NCBI RefSeq assembly: GCF_000758685.1
Contig: NZ_CP009286.1
Coordinates: 92,501 to 156,500, forward strand
Reading direction: 5' to 3'
Source of the DNA: Paenibacillus stellifer
GTDB taxonomy: Bacteria > Bacillota > Bacilli > Paenibacillales > Paenibacillaceae
Length of the DNA: 64,000 nucleotides
Below the pieces are notes generated by a model that had not been told where the DNA came from, searched no databases, and worked only from the letters and a program-made list of their open reading frames with translations. Below are positions 23,377 to 32,473 of the stretch, piece after piece; within the stretch, counting starts at the first letter, position 1; each line of letters opens with the position of its first letter. The translations under genes were made by a program, and so were the position numbers.

Positions 23377-23673
23377 GTGGCAACTAATACTCAGAAGAAG
23401 GTAAAGACTAAATCCGGCAAGGAATATCTCCTGCAGCATCCCGGAGTACGTAATGTAAGCAAAATCACGGACCGGATCAAGAATAAATTCGGAGTTCCAT
23501 CCGGTGAAAAGCTGGCGATTGAGATGCTGACACACGTTGTTGTTGAACCGAAGCTGACTATCGACTCGTTTGAATCATATAAAGAATTGGATGACATTGT
23601 TACTCGCGCGTTTGCGTTTGTGACAGAAAATGAAGACCTGCTTGACGACGCAGATGATGTTGACGAAGGCTGA
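23377..23673 (+). CDS. Tail assembly chaperone, first frame (G-like)
   Basis: 98 residues, GTG start after GAGAGGAG. KKVKTKSGKEYLLQHPGVRN at the N-terminus and an acidic C-terminus (ENEDLLDDADDVDEG) fit tail assembly chaperones located between tube and tape measure. The next gene overlaps it in another frame, as in the G/GT arrangement. Confidence 0.7.
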   Translation: MATNTQKKVKTKSGKEYLLQHPGVRNVSKITDRIKNKFGVPSGEKLAIEMLTHVVVEPKLTIDSFESYKELDDIVTRAFAFVTENEDLLDDADDVDEG

Positions 23674-23842
23674 AGCGAAGCTACGGGCCCGGGAGAGATG
23701 GAATTATTGGCGCCTCCTGTTGTCTGATATGGGGATCACTTACCGCGACCTGCTGGAGATGGATGATGACGATGTTGCCGAGGCCAACGCAGCTCTGGAT
23801 ATCCATATCGAGCAGCAGCGAAAACTAAATAAGGACAAATAG
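23630..23842 (+). CDS. Tail assembly chaperone, second frame (T-like)
   Basis: Up to 70 residues ending HIEQQRKLNKDK, helical (ERWNYWRLLLSDMGITYRDL). It overlaps the first chaperone by up to 44 bases in the +1 (equivalently -2) frame. It may be made as a frameshift extension, as in lambda G/GT and Mu, or start on its own at ATG 23630, 23654 or 23657; no ribosome binding site is strong at any of them. Ends before a terminator. Confidence 0.65.
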   Translation: MKTCLTTQMMLTKAEAKLRARERWNYWRLLLSDMGITYRDLLEMDDDDVAEANAALDIHIEQQRKLNKDK

Positions 23843-23843
23843 C

Positions 23844-23870
23844 GGCGCCCATCCCGGGCGTCGTTTTTTT
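23844..23870 (+). terminator. Intrinsic terminator-like hairpin before tape measure
   Basis: GGCGCCC-atccc-GGGCGTC (one G-T pair) followed by GTTTTTTT. It lies between chaperones and tape measure and may lower expression of the long tape measure gene relative to tube and sheath. Confidence 0.75.
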
Positions 23871-23891
23871 GCTGTCCGGAAAGGAGGGAAT

Positions 23892-26141
23892 ATGGCAGGC
23901 GGAATTATTGACTCTTTGATGTACAGCGTTGGCTTTAAGTTTAATAATCGCGGCATTCGCGACGCACAAAGCGGCGTAGACAGACTTACCCAGCGCGTCG
24001 AAGGCATGGGGCGGTCGATTGGTAGGGCGGTTAAAAGTTTTGGTGGACTCGCTCTTGCTATCGGTGGTGTGAGCTCGGCTGCAAGCCTGTTCAAAAAAAC
24101 TATTGGCGGTGCTATGCAGCTTGAACAGACCCAAATGCAGATTTCGGCTTTGGTAGGATCTGCTGAAAAAGGGCAGGAAGTCTTCGACATGATCAACAAC
24201 ATGGGCCTGAAATCAGTCTTTTCGGAAGATGATTTTCTGAATGCTGGCAAAGCCTTTTTACCGATCACCAAAAACGTCAAAGAACTGAATTACATGCTTG
24301 GTGTAACCGAACGCTTGGCATCGGCCAATCCGCTTGAGGGGATGGAGGGCGCGGCGTTTTCCATGAAAGAGTTGGCCAGCGGTGACATCGCCTCTATTGC
24401 CGAACGTTTCAATATTGGCAAGAATGATCTTCGGGCATCAGGATTTGATGCCAATGGTGGCGCACTGGCTAATATCAAGGCACTGGATAAGGTGCTGAAT
24501 CAATATGGATATACCTCAGAGTATGTCAACGAGGTCAATCAGTCCGGCGCAGCGCAGTGGGACATGCTGCAGTCCAATATCGGAAATGCACTGAAAAAAT
24601 CAGGAACAGAAGCAATGAATTTGCTCAAGGGCCCGCTTGAAAAGGTAAACCAGTGGATGGGAGCAGGTGGACTCAGCAAAATCACAAGCGTGTTATCCAA
24701 TGGGATTGCCGGAGTCGTCCGTTTTGCCATTAATGCAGGTACCAACATCCTGAATTTTGTCCAGCGGGTAACGCCGAAGGTCAAAGATATGGCGGCATCA
24801 GTCGGGGCCTGGTGGCAGGATGTAGCTCCGAAAATTCAGGCCTTGTGGGATCAGATTCAGCCTGTGGTAAGTCTGATTGCGGATAAGCTCGTTTCCGGCC
24901 TTCAGGCGCTGTGGCCTGAAATTGTGAACATCGCACAGGGGATTGCCGACACAGCAAAGAGTTTTGTCCAGTGGGATGGCTTTTTGCCGGTGGTAGCCGG
25001 TCTTGCAGCAGGGATACTTACCTTCAAAGCTTACACACTTGCTACGACGATAGCGGTTAAGGCGTGGACGATTGCAACAAAGATTCACACCATGTGGACA
25101 CAACGCGCGACGCTCGCCCAAAAACTTTTCAACCTCGCAACAAAGGCGAATGTCATAGGGCTGATTATTACAGCTTTAGTTGCCCTGGGCGTCGCCTTGT
25201 TTGTGGCTTATAAAAAATCAGAAACATTCCGGAAATTTGTAGACGGAATGTGGTCCGGAATCAAGACCGCGACCATGGCGGTGCTTAATTTCTTCAAGGT
25301 GACAGTGCCCAAGTATTTCATGATGGCTTTCAACGCCGTCACCAATTTCCTGAAAAACTGGGGCCTTGTTATCCTGGGTGTGATCGGTGGTCCTATATTT
25401 CTGATCGCGGCGCTTGTCTATAAGTACTGGGACCAGATCAAGGCGGTAACAATCAGCGTATTTACGGCTATCGGATCGTGGCTCGGATCTGTTTGGGGCA
25501 GCATCAAAAGCACGGTATCCGGTGTCGCTGTCGCTATTTGGAATAAGGTAACAGCTGCCTGGAACGGCTTGAAGACGGCTATCTCGTCAGCGATGGAAGG
25601 CATAAAAAGTACAATGTCGTCAGCATGGGATTCTATTGTTTCTGCAGTTTCCGGAGTTGGTGAGGGGATAAAATCCAAGTTATCCGGAGCTTGGGAGGCC
25701 GTAAAATCAACATTCCTTAGTGGAATAAATTGGATTATTGGAAAATTCAATGGGATGATCTCATCCCTGAATTCGGTATCCATAAAAAATCCGTTCACCG
25801 GCTCCGAGATCGCAGGAGTCAACATCCCATTAATCCCGACGATTGATGGTAGCCACAAGAACGGTCTTGCGAGTGTTCCGTGGGATGGATATGTTGCGGA
25901 GCTTCATAAAGGTGAACGCGTCCTTACGGCAAACGAAAACAAGGTGTACACTCCGGAATCGGCGCCAGCACGTTCGGCCTCCGGCAGCACCGGTAGGGTG
26001 ACAGTGAGCCCATCAATCAATATCACCGTTGAGGGCAACGCAGATAGCGGCACTGTCAGCAGCCTGAAAACGACCATACACAATGAGGTGCTGGAAATCA
26101 TCATGTCTGCCCTGCGTAGCGCCGGATTGGATGGTGCGTAA
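23892..26141 (+). CDS. Tape measure protein
   Basis: 749 residues, AAAGGAGGG before ATG 23892. An N-terminal region like other tape measures (IDSLMYSVGFKFNNRGIRDA, QSGVDRLTQRVEGMGRSIGR), long helical middle, hydrophobic segments (FNLATKANVIGLIITALVAL; GLVILGVIGGPIFLIAALVY) that may insert into the host membrane, and repeated GxxxxKSxxSSAWDSI-type coils. At about 0.15 nm per residue (known rule) this predicts a tail near 110 nm. The stop overlaps the next start. Confidence 0.9.
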   Translation: MAGGIIDSLMYSVGFKFNNRGIRDAQSGVDRLTQRVEGMGRSIGRAVKSFGGLALAIGGVSSAASLFKKTIGGAMQLEQTQMQISALVGSAEKGQEVFDMINNMGLKSVFSEDDFLNAGKAFLPITKNVKELNYMLGVTERLASANPLEGMEGAAFSMKELASGDIASIAERFNIGKNDLRASGFDANGGALANIKALDKVLNQYGYTSEYVNEVNQSGAAQWDMLQSNIGNALKKSGTEAMNLLKGPLEKVNQWMGAGGLSKITSVLSNGIAGVVRFAINAGTNILNFVQRVTPKVKDMAASVGAWWQDVAPKIQALWDQIQPVVSLIADKLVSGLQALWPEIVNIAQGIADTAKSFVQWDGFLPVVAGLAAGILTFKAYTLATTIAVKAWTIATKIHTMWTQRATLAQKLFNLATKANVIGLIITALVALGVALFVAYKKSETFRKFVDGMWSGIKTATMAVLNFFKVTVPKYFMMAFNAVTNFLKNWGLVILGVIGGPIFLIAALVYKYWDQIKAVTISVFTAIGSWLGSVWGSIKSTVSGVAVAIWNKVTAAWNGLKTAISSAMEGIKSTMSSAWDSIVSAVSGVGEGIKSKLSGAWEAVKSTFLSGINWIIGKFNGMISSLNSVSIKNPFTGSEIAGVNIPLIPTIDGSHKNGLASVPWDGYVAELHKGERVLTANENKVYTPESAPARSASGSTGRVTVSPSINITVEGNADSGTVSSLKTTIHNEVLEIIMSALRSAGLDGA

Positions 26142-26719
26142 TGGCAAAGATTGACGGCAAGTACATCACAGTAGAGACGGAGGCGCCGGATTATCCGGTA
26201 ACCGTCACGGAGCAGCCGGTCGAAAAAGGGGTCAGCCTTGTCGATCACGTCCAAACCGGAGCCTGGACCATGTCTCTCTCCGGTTTGATCGTAGGTCCGG
26301 ATGCGGACAAGACTCGTGCGTACATTATTGCAGCCAAGGACAAAGGTAAAATCGTCAAATACATTGGGCGTAATAGATTTACCGGGGTCATTACGGCATT
26401 TAGCACAAGCCATGATTACACGGTGGCCAATGGTATGACCTTTTCGATGGATCTGCGCGAGGTACGTATCGCTACATCGTCCTATGTTGCGACGTTGCCG
26501 GCCCCGGTTAAGGCACAGGCTGCTGCCGTCGCCAACAAAGGGACACAGCAGCCAAAGAATAAGTCTAAGAGCAAAGGCAAGGGCAAAGGCGGAAAGAAAA
26601 AGACATCCAGCTCCAACACGAAGAACAAGAAAGCGACCAGTGCCAGTAGCGTCATAAACAAGCCTACCCGCGCACCGATCAAGCCCGGCAACAAGTGGGG
26701 CACAGGTAACCTGATGTGA
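26141..26719 (+). CDS. Dit-like tail / baseplate protein
   Basis: 192 residues. YPVTVTEQPVEKGVSLVDHV near the N-terminus is the E-x-P-V-E-x-G-x-x-x-x-D-H-V signature of the Dit-like (PF21821-type) baseplate proteins of contractile phages. A beta-sandwich to about 115 is followed by a Lys/Ser/Gly-rich tail (KSKSKGKGKGGKKKTSSS), perhaps a flexible connector. It joins tape measure to the baseplate hub. Confidence 0.7.
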   Translation: MAKIDGKYITVETEAPDYPVTVTEQPVEKGVSLVDHVQTGAWTMSLSGLIVGPDADKTRAYIIAAKDKGKIVKYIGRNRFTGVITAFSTSHDYTVANGMTFSMDLREVRIATSSYVATLPAPVKAQAAAVANKGTQQPKNKSKSKGKGKGGKKKTSSSNTKNKKATSASSVINKPTRAPIKPGNKWGTGNLM

Positions 26720-26727
26720 GGTGAGCC

Positions 26728-27060
26728 ATGGATTATATTGAGATCGACAAAGACGGCCTGCCGTACCGGTTTGATATCTCCATCGCGGACGAGCTGTTCA
26801 CGATGGAGATCCACTACAATGCTGAGTATGACTTCTTCACCGTCGACCTGGAGGACGCCGATGGCAATACACTGGTGACGGGTGAAAAGCTCATCTATGG
26901 CCAGTCTCTTTTTGCGGATGTATGGGACTCTCGCTTCCCAAAACTTCCGATCGTCCCATGGGATGAATCTGAACAAAGTACAGAGGTCACGTGGAACACG
27001 CTGGGCACCAGCGTGTTTTTGTATATCGTGGACGAGGAGGACGAAGACGATGGCTCTTAA
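26728..27060 (+). CDS. Baseplate plug protein (Pam3 gp18-like)
   Basis: 110 residues. DKDGLPYRFDISIADELFTM and IHYNAEYDFFTVDLEDADGN fit the small beta-barrel plug described in cyanophage Pam3 and related contractile phages. GAGGTGAGCC upstream. Overlaps the hub gene by 11 bases. The family assignment is from pattern memory and gene order. Confidence 0.7.
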   Translation: MDYIEIDKDGLPYRFDISIADELFTMEIHYNAEYDFFTVDLEDADGNTLVTGEKLIYGQSLFADVWDSRFPKLPIVPWDESEQSTEVTWNTLGTSVFLYIVDEEDEDDGS

Positions 27061-27847
27061 GAATTTCGGCCGGATGGTCGAAGTCATGACGACCAATATG
27101 TCGTTTTCCCTGGCGAATTACACCATGGAGGGCACCGTGCCCTTTGACTCCGACTCCTTGCCGAACGAATCTGAAATCCGGATTTGGAACCTCTCTCAGA
27201 CAACAATCAATCGCATTGTCAAAAATGCCGTGTTGATGGTCAACGCCGGATACACCGGAGATGTCGGTACCATCCTCCACGGCCGTATTTCGGCGGTGCG
27301 CACCAAGTGGGAGGGCGTAGACAAGATCACGACGATTAATGTCCTGGACAGCGAGGATTTGTCCACACGCGAGATAAAAAAGGAGATTGCTTTTGCCAAA
27401 GGCAGCTATGCCAGTGCCATCATTAAACAGCTGGCCGGACTTATCGGGCTGCCCATTGCGCAGATGCAGCTCGCCAAGGACTACCGGTACAAAAGTGGGT
27501 ACAGCGCCAAAGGCAAGGTGACGGACATCATTTCGGACGTTGCCAAGGACTGCGGGACATCGGTTTATATCAATCAAGGCAAATTGTACGTGCGCCCGCT
27601 CCGAATCGGCGCCGACTCCGTATTTGAGCTCAACCCGGATACCGGGCTGATCGGCTCCCCGGAATATTTTGAGGAGGACGGACACAAGGGATATAACTGC
27701 TCCGTACAGCTTCAGCGGCGGATCACGACGGCATCAGTCCTTAAGCTGACCTGCCGTGAATGGTCCGGCCAGCTGCATGTGAGGAGCGGAACGCACAAGT
27801 TTAGCAATACAGGAGACTTTTCGACGGAAGTGGAGGCGATTATGTGA
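27050..27847 (+). CDS. Baseplate hub protein
   Basis: 265 residues from ATG 27050. FGRMVEVMTTNMSFSLANYT, NESEIRIWNLSQTTINRIV and GKVTDIISDVAKDCGTSVYI, INQGKLYVRPL resemble hub (gp27/gpD-like) proteins: two beta-barrels with a linker. It sits between plug and spike genes, as in Pam3-type minimal baseplates. An earlier frame start at 26882 lies inside the plug gene and is rejected. Confidence 0.78.
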   Translation: MALKNFGRMVEVMTTNMSFSLANYTMEGTVPFDSDSLPNESEIRIWNLSQTTINRIVKNAVLMVNAGYTGDVGTILHGRISAVRTKWEGVDKITTINVLDSEDLSTREIKKEIAFAKGSYASAIIKQLAGLIGLPIAQMQLAKDYRYKSGYSAKGKVTDIISDVAKDCGTSVYINQGKLYVRPLRIGADSVFELNPDTGLIGSPEYFEEDGHKGYNCSVQLQRRITTASVLKLTCREWSGQLHVRSGTHKFSNTGDFSTEVEAIM

Positions 27848-28233
27848 GCAAATCAAGCGCGGCAGCAGCACTCGGCAAACTCTTAGCCTCACACAGCGGG
27901 CAGCAGGCGGATAACCTCGATGTCGCCATGACCTGCAAGGTGCTGACCTTTGATCCGGCGGCGCTGGTGGCCGATGTGCAGCCGCTTGTCCAGACAGGAG
28001 ACGAGGCGCCGGCGCCGATCTTGGAAGTCCCAGTAACTGGCCTGCGGGTGTTGTTTGGCGGCGCGGAAACAGTCCTGCGACCGGCCCTGCATGTCGGGGA
28101 TACGGTGCTGGTCGTCTGCTGTGACGCAGAGATACAAAATACGCTTTCTGGACAGGTTGCGGCGCCGGACACCGCCAGGCGGCACAGCCGGAATGATTCC
28201 GTCGTCATAGGAGTGATGCCATGCTGTCTTTAA
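27844..28233 (+). CDS. Baseplate spike protein, Gp138 N-terminal domain type
   Basis: 129 residues, GTG start overlapping the hub stop. VAMTCKVLTFDPAALVADVQ, PILEVPVTGLRVLFGG and LRPALHVGDTVLVVCCDAEI form the OB-fold of the Gp138_N family, whose trimer is the membrane-piercing tip. The ending RRHSRNDSVVIGVMPCC is family-like. It lacks a long beta-helical needle. Confidence 0.8.
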   Translation: MSKSSAAAALGKLLASHSGQQADNLDVAMTCKVLTFDPAALVADVQPLVQTGDEAPAPILEVPVTGLRVLFGGAETVLRPALHVGDTVLVVCCDAEIQNTLSGQVAAPDTARRHSRNDSVVIGVMPCCL

Positions 28234-28586
28234 AGGTAGACGATACCGGCGACCTGGTATTTTCCGGCGGGGAGCTGCGGATGGTCTCCGGTCCAGAGGA
28301 GATTGCGCAGTGCTGCCGGATGATCCTTGGAACAAATAAAGGCGAGTGGTTTCTGGATCTGGATTTCGGTATCGACTTCAGCCGGATTCTCGGCAAAGAC
28401 GTGACTGAGGAGGATGTCAGGGACGAACTGACCGAAGGGATGCTCCGGGAACCACGTATCCAAACCGTTGATAACGTAGATGTGGTATTTGACCGAGCTG
28501 CCCGAACGGTTACTGCAACAATTACGGCCACGGCCATAAACGGCGACATCATCACGGTGGAGGGGGTGGAAAAGATTGTTGGATAG
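28221..28586 (+). CDS. Baseplate wedge protein, gp25/DUF2634-like
   Basis: 121 residues. VSGPEEIAQCCRMILGTNKG, EWFLDLDFGIDFSRILGKDV and LREPRIQTVDNVDVVFDRAA are the blocks of the gp25/W/DUF2634 family that triggers sheath contraction. Overlaps the spike gene by 13 bases and the gpJ-like gene by 11. Confidence 0.85.
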   Translation: MLSLKVDDTGDLVFSGGELRMVSGPEEIAQCCRMILGTNKGEWFLDLDFGIDFSRILGKDVTEEDVRDELTEGMLREPRIQTVDNVDVVFDRAARTVTATITATAINGDIITVEGVEKIVG

Positions 28587-29751
28587 CACGGGTTTTAAGC
28601 GAATGAGGTACGATGACCTATTCGCTGAAATGGAGGACAAAGCAAAGCAAGATTACGGTGACGATACAAATACTTCGAAGGAATCTCCACTCGGAATAAT
28701 CCTTCGTGACTTCGCTTGGTTCTTGTCCATCATCTGGAGCACGGCCGAGGATGTGTACAACAGCGGGTATATCGGAACAGCAACAGGTAACAATCTCGAT
28801 CGGCTTGGCCCGCAGGTTGGCATCAGCCGAGTCCTGGCACAATGGGCTACCGGCGCTGTCACGCTTACCGGAACTGCTGGATACACCGTCTCAGCAGGTT
28901 TCCGAGTGGCGACCGAATCCGGATTGACCTACCAGACGGTAGCTGACGTTGTGTTGGCTGGAGGCTCCGGAACGGTCGCCATTGAAGCGCTGGAATCTGG
29001 GGCTGGTAGCAACGTCGCAGCCGGGGCTATAACGGTCATCGTTAACCCTAACCCGGACGTTACAGCCGTAACCAACGCCGCGCCGGTGACGGGCGGCCGG
29101 GAAAAGGAGACGGATGCCGAGTTTCGCAGCCGGTTTGAGCTTTCCACCGCTGGCGGCGGGGCGGCGTCCGTGGATGCCCTGCGCAGCGCCCTGTTGCGGC
29201 TGACCGGCGTCCGGGCTGCGACGGTAATAGAAAACACTAGCCTGACTACGGACAGCACAGGACGGCCAGGAAAGTCGTTTGAGGCATATGTCCTTGGCGG
29301 CGATGATCAGACCATAGCGGACACTATATTTGCAACCAAATCGGCCGGCGTTGAAGCGCATGGAGATATAACGATAACAGTCGATGACCTAGCTGGCGAA
29401 CCTCATACCGTCAAGTTTTCACGGGCGGCAGAGGTTGCTATCCGCATCACCGTTGATGTCACCAAGGGCGATGAGTACCCGGCAGACGGCGACGCTCAGG
29501 TACAATCAGCGTTGATCCGGTATGTAGGCGGGTCTGACGCCGCCGGAGCGTACTATAACGGCCTTAACATGGGAGCGGACGTGATCTATACCAAGCTGAT
29601 AAGCGCTGTCTACAGCGTAGCTGGCGTAGAGGACGTAACATTGACCGTCGGTAAGGTTGCGGGCATCCTCGGGTCGGCAAATGTCGATATCGAGCCTTAC
29701 GAGGTGGCGCAAGCCGTCGCGGCCAACGTTGGGGTGACGAGCCATGTTTAG
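28576..29751 (+). CDS. Baseplate J-like protein
   Basis: 391 residues, TTG start at 28576 after GGAGGGGGTGG. SPLGIILRDFAWFLSIIWST, TATGNNLDRLGPQVGISR, GSGTVAIEALESGAGSNVAA and GREKETDAEFRSRFELST are typical gpJ/XkdT blocks. It forms the wedge ring of the baseplate together with the gp25-like protein and the following gene. Confidence 0.92.
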   Translation: MLDSTGFKRMRYDDLFAEMEDKAKQDYGDDTNTSKESPLGIILRDFAWFLSIIWSTAEDVYNSGYIGTATGNNLDRLGPQVGISRVLAQWATGAVTLTGTAGYTVSAGFRVATESGLTYQTVADVVLAGGSGTVAIEALESGAGSNVAAGAITVIVNPNPDVTAVTNAAPVTGGREKETDAEFRSRFELSTAGGGAASVDALRSALLRLTGVRAATVIENTSLTTDSTGRPGKSFEAYVLGGDDQTIADTIFATKSAGVEAHGDITITVDDLAGEPHTVKFSRAAEVAIRITVDVTKGDEYPADGDAQVQSALIRYVGGSDAAGAYYNGLNMGADVIYTKLISAVYSVAGVEDVTLTVGKVAGILGSANVDIEPYEVAQAVAANVGVTSHV

Positions 29752-30385
29752 TGTTAAGGACATGCTTAAACGGCTGCCGGATACCTACAACAAGGACCCG
29801 AATAGTGATCTGGGCAAACTGATCGGCAATCTGCACGAGCAGCTGGCTGCGATTGGAGACGCGTTGGAGACGGTGCGCGATTGGCGTGATATAGACGCCG
29901 CTAAAGGCACGACATTGGACCGGATAGGAACCAACATCGTACAGCCGCGCGGAGCGGCGACAGATGAGGTTTACCGGGTGCTGCTCAAGAGTAAGATCGC
30001 CCGGAACCTGTCCAAGACGGATGTCAATACGATCATCAAGGTGCTTGCCTTGGCGTTGGATTGTGACTACAGCGATATCCGGATACAGGAAAAATTCGAC
30101 GATCCGGAAGACCCGGAGCCTGCCGCGATTAACCTTATCCGAGTGCCGACACAGCGGCTGAATGAGGTCGGCATGTCGCCGTTTCAGTTCGCCAGGATCG
30201 TACAAAAGACGGTTGCTGCCGGCGTGCGTGTGGCGCTTATCGAGCTGGCCGGCACGTTTACCTTGTCCTCACAGTATGACGCGCTCGAGACAAGCGCTCT
30301 TGGCCTGGCGGATATCGACATGACAACGGGCGGGACGCTGGGCGAAGTATACTTGCCGGGCGACGATTACCCGCTGCCTATATAG
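29744..30385 (+). CDS. Baseplate/tail protein, DUF2612/YmfQ-like
   Basis: 213 residues. LKRLPDTYNKDPNSDLGKL, DAAKGTTLDRIGTNIVQPRG and DEVYRVLLKSKIARNLSKTD match the gpI/XkdU/DUF2612 group that follows gpJ and links baseplate to fibres. Overlaps the gpJ-like stop by eight bases. Confidence 0.8.
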   Translation: MFSVKDMLKRLPDTYNKDPNSDLGKLIGNLHEQLAAIGDALETVRDWRDIDAAKGTTLDRIGTNIVQPRGAATDEVYRVLLKSKIARNLSKTDVNTIIKVLALALDCDYSDIRIQEKFDDPEDPEPAAINLIRVPTQRLNEVGMSPFQFARIVQKTVAAGVRVALIELAGTFTLSSQYDALETSALGLADIDMTTGGTLGEVYLPGDDYPLPI

Positions 30386-30395
30386 GAGGGATTAT

Positions 30396-31829
30396 ATGCC
30401 GGATTTTAACGAACAATTGCCGGATTGGACAGCTGACGGAATTGAGCCTCCAGAGTCAAAAAAGAGCGACGGCTGGCAGGTTAACGACCATCCTCCTGCT
30501 GGATGGCTTAACTGGTTATTTAGTAGGGCACACGCGGCGCTGGTGGAGATTCGTACTGTGTTTTCCGCTCACAAAGCCGATACAACTGCCCACGTTACAG
30601 CCGCAGAGCGGACCGCTTGGAACGCCGGAGCCACAGCTGCATCAAACGCCATCCCCACATCCCAAAAAGGCGCTGCATCTGGTGTCGCCACACTGGACGG
30701 TACTACCAAGCTCCCGGCCGGGCAGCTCCCTATCAGCGCCGTACAGGCGACGACAGCAGACATTACCTACTACGTCCGGACAGATGGCAGCGACAGCAAC
30801 AACGGGCTGGCCAACACGTCGGTGGGGGCGTTTAAGACAATCGGGAAGGCAATTAGCATGCTGCCTCAGACAATAAACCATGCCGTGATAATCAACGTTG
30901 CTGCAGGTGCCTATTCAGAGGACTTATTAGCAAAGGGGTACAATGGCAGCGGAACTCTTGAAATAACTGCTTCCGGCGTAGTTAGCGTTCCCCGCATCTT
31001 GACGCAAGGAAATGCAATACAAGTCACGATAACTGGGTTTATCGCTACCACAACGATGGCCAATGCGATCGAATTGACAAGCAATGTGTGGGTATGGTTG
31101 CAAAATTGCTATGCGACAGCTAACGCAGGGAGTTATTACGGGGTTGTTGTATACGGAGGGACTGCTGTTATAAGTGGCGGAACCTACTCAAACAAAACAA
31201 CTTCAATATGGGCCCGTAGTGGGGCGAATGTGTTTGTGACTGGAATTGGAGGTAGCGGCAGCGGTATTGGTTATCTAGCGACAGAAGGAGCAAAAATCGG
31301 AGGACAAGCTGGAACCCTGAGTGCCACGTCATACTTAAGCATTACTCAAACAGGTGGGTTTATTTCTCTCGGCGACGGCGTCCTCAATCCATGGGGAGAT
31401 AATACGGCAAGTCAAAGGTCGTTTTGCCACGCTTCTCATGCCACCCAACAGACCTTGTCTGCGAGTGTGTGGACGAAGATTGTTTGCGGCACAGAGGGGG
31501 CGGACAATCTTGGTGAATACAACCCATCAACCGGCGTGTTTACCGCACAACGAGCCGGACAGTACGTTGTCACCGTGTCCGTGTCCTTCACAAACTTTCA
31601 GGATGGCGATGAGATAAAAGTTGGTGTAGGAGGCGCTTCTGGAGGACCATTCCTTGCAGCGCCGCCACAGCGCGTAAATGGCGCAGGTTATTCTGGCATT
31701 TGCTTTACGACTACTGTTGGTCTTAGTGCCGGCGGTCAGCTCGCGCCTTACGCTCTTAGTGCCCGAGCTGGTACATTAACCAATCCTGACGGCGTATATT
31801 CGTTCTTTAATGTAGAGCGCTCGGGTTGA
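30396..31829 (+). CDS. Tail fibre / receptor-binding protein
   Basis: 477 residues, AGGAGGG upstream. Three parts: an N-terminal baseplate-binding region (LPDWTADGIEPPESKKSDGW, then DHPPAGWLNWLFSRAH); a pectate-lyase-like beta-helix (about 115-330; starts YYVRTDGSDSNNGLANTSVG, AFKTIGKAISMLP); and a C1q/TNF-like jelly roll (about 360-477; YNPSTGVFTAQRAGQYVVTV, SVSFTNFQDGD). The C-terminal jelly roll probably binds the host surface. Codon use is more AT-rich in the beta-helix, a sign of exchange. Confidence 0.82.
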   Translation: MPDFNEQLPDWTADGIEPPESKKSDGWQVNDHPPAGWLNWLFSRAHAALVEIRTVFSAHKADTTAHVTAAERTAWNAGATAASNAIPTSQKGAASGVATLDGTTKLPAGQLPISAVQATTADITYYVRTDGSDSNNGLANTSVGAFKTIGKAISMLPQTINHAVIINVAAGAYSEDLLAKGYNGSGTLEITASGVVSVPRILTQGNAIQVTITGFIATTTMANAIELTSNVWVWLQNCYATANAGSYYGVVVYGGTAVISGGTYSNKTTSIWARSGANVFVTGIGGSGSGIGYLATEGAKIGGQAGTLSATSYLSITQTGGFISLGDGVLNPWGDNTASQRSFCHASHATQQTLSASVWTKIVCGTEGADNLGEYNPSTGVFTAQRAGQYVVTVSVSFTNFQDGDEIKVGVGGASGGPFLAAPPQRVNGAGYSGICFTTTVGLSAGGQLAPYALSARAGTLTNPDGVYSFFNVERSG

Positions 31830-31843
31830 AGGAGGGAATAACA

Positions 31844-32332
31844 TTGGATTTATTTTTTGCAATAAAGTATTTGTTTTCTGACGCTCAAGGCGATTCGGAT
31901 TTTAAAATCGTAGACGACGGACCAACGCCTGTACTTCGCCCGGGCGCGGAAGAAAAGGGCCGCGTCCGTTATGAAATCAAGCCTCCCGAGGCGGAAGAAG
32001 CTCCCGTCGAAGGCGTTCATTTTCGGTACGGCATCGACTATAACCTGCTGACTGAGGGCGAGGATTACGACCTGGTAGACAAGGGACCGTATATCGCCAT
32101 GTGGAACCTGGAGGCACCGCAGCCTACCGAGGCCGAATTAGAAGAAGCATGGCAAGCATACCAGGAGGCGGAAGCCAATAAGCCGCCTGACCCGCCGAGC
32201 GAGATTGAGCAGCTGCGTATGGACAACGCTGGCCTACTGCTAGAGCTGGCACAGGTGCAGGCCCGGCAGGATCAGGCTGACGCTGACAACGCCGCTCTGC
32301 TTCTGATGCTCGCGGAAGGAGGTGTGGTTTAG
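31844..32332 (+). CDS. XkdW-like tail protein
   Basis: 162 residues, TTG start at 31844 with GAAGGAGGG upstream. DLFFAIKYLFSDAQGDSDF, then AMWNLEAPQPTEAELEEAWQ matches XkdW of PBSX; the family's last coiled coil (SEIEQLRMDNAGLLLELAQV) is present. An acidic insert of about 60 residues separates the blocks. Possibly a fibre chaperone or attachment protein. Confidence 0.78.
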   Translation: MDLFFAIKYLFSDAQGDSDFKIVDDGPTPVLRPGAEEKGRVRYEIKPPEAEEAPVEGVHFRYGIDYNLLTEGEDYDLVDKGPYIAMWNLEAPQPTEAELEEAWQAYQEAEANKPPDPPSEIEQLRMDNAGLLLELAQVQARQDQADADNAALLLMLAEGGVV

Positions 32333-32460
32333 TGGACTGGTACGCGACGATTAAACGGTATTACGACGCCGGGTATTATTCGCCGGCACAAGTGCAAGTC
32401 TTTGTCACCGCCAAGAAAATAACGGCTGAACAAGCTGCAGAGATTACCGGCGCCGCATAG
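32332..32460 (+). CDS. XkdX family protein
   Basis: 42 residues, GTG start at 32332 overlapping the previous stop, GGAGGTGTGG upstream. DWYATIKRYYDAGYYSPAQV, then FVTAKKITAEQAAEITG is the XkdX pattern (W-x-x-I-x-x-Y-Y...G-Y-Y ... V-x-x-F-V ... I-T). It regularly follows XkdW in PBSX-like elements; function not established. Confidence 0.88.
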   Translation: MDWYATIKRYYDAGYYSPAQVQVFVTAKKITAEQAAEITGAA

Positions 32461-32473
32461 GCGTATTTTTTAT

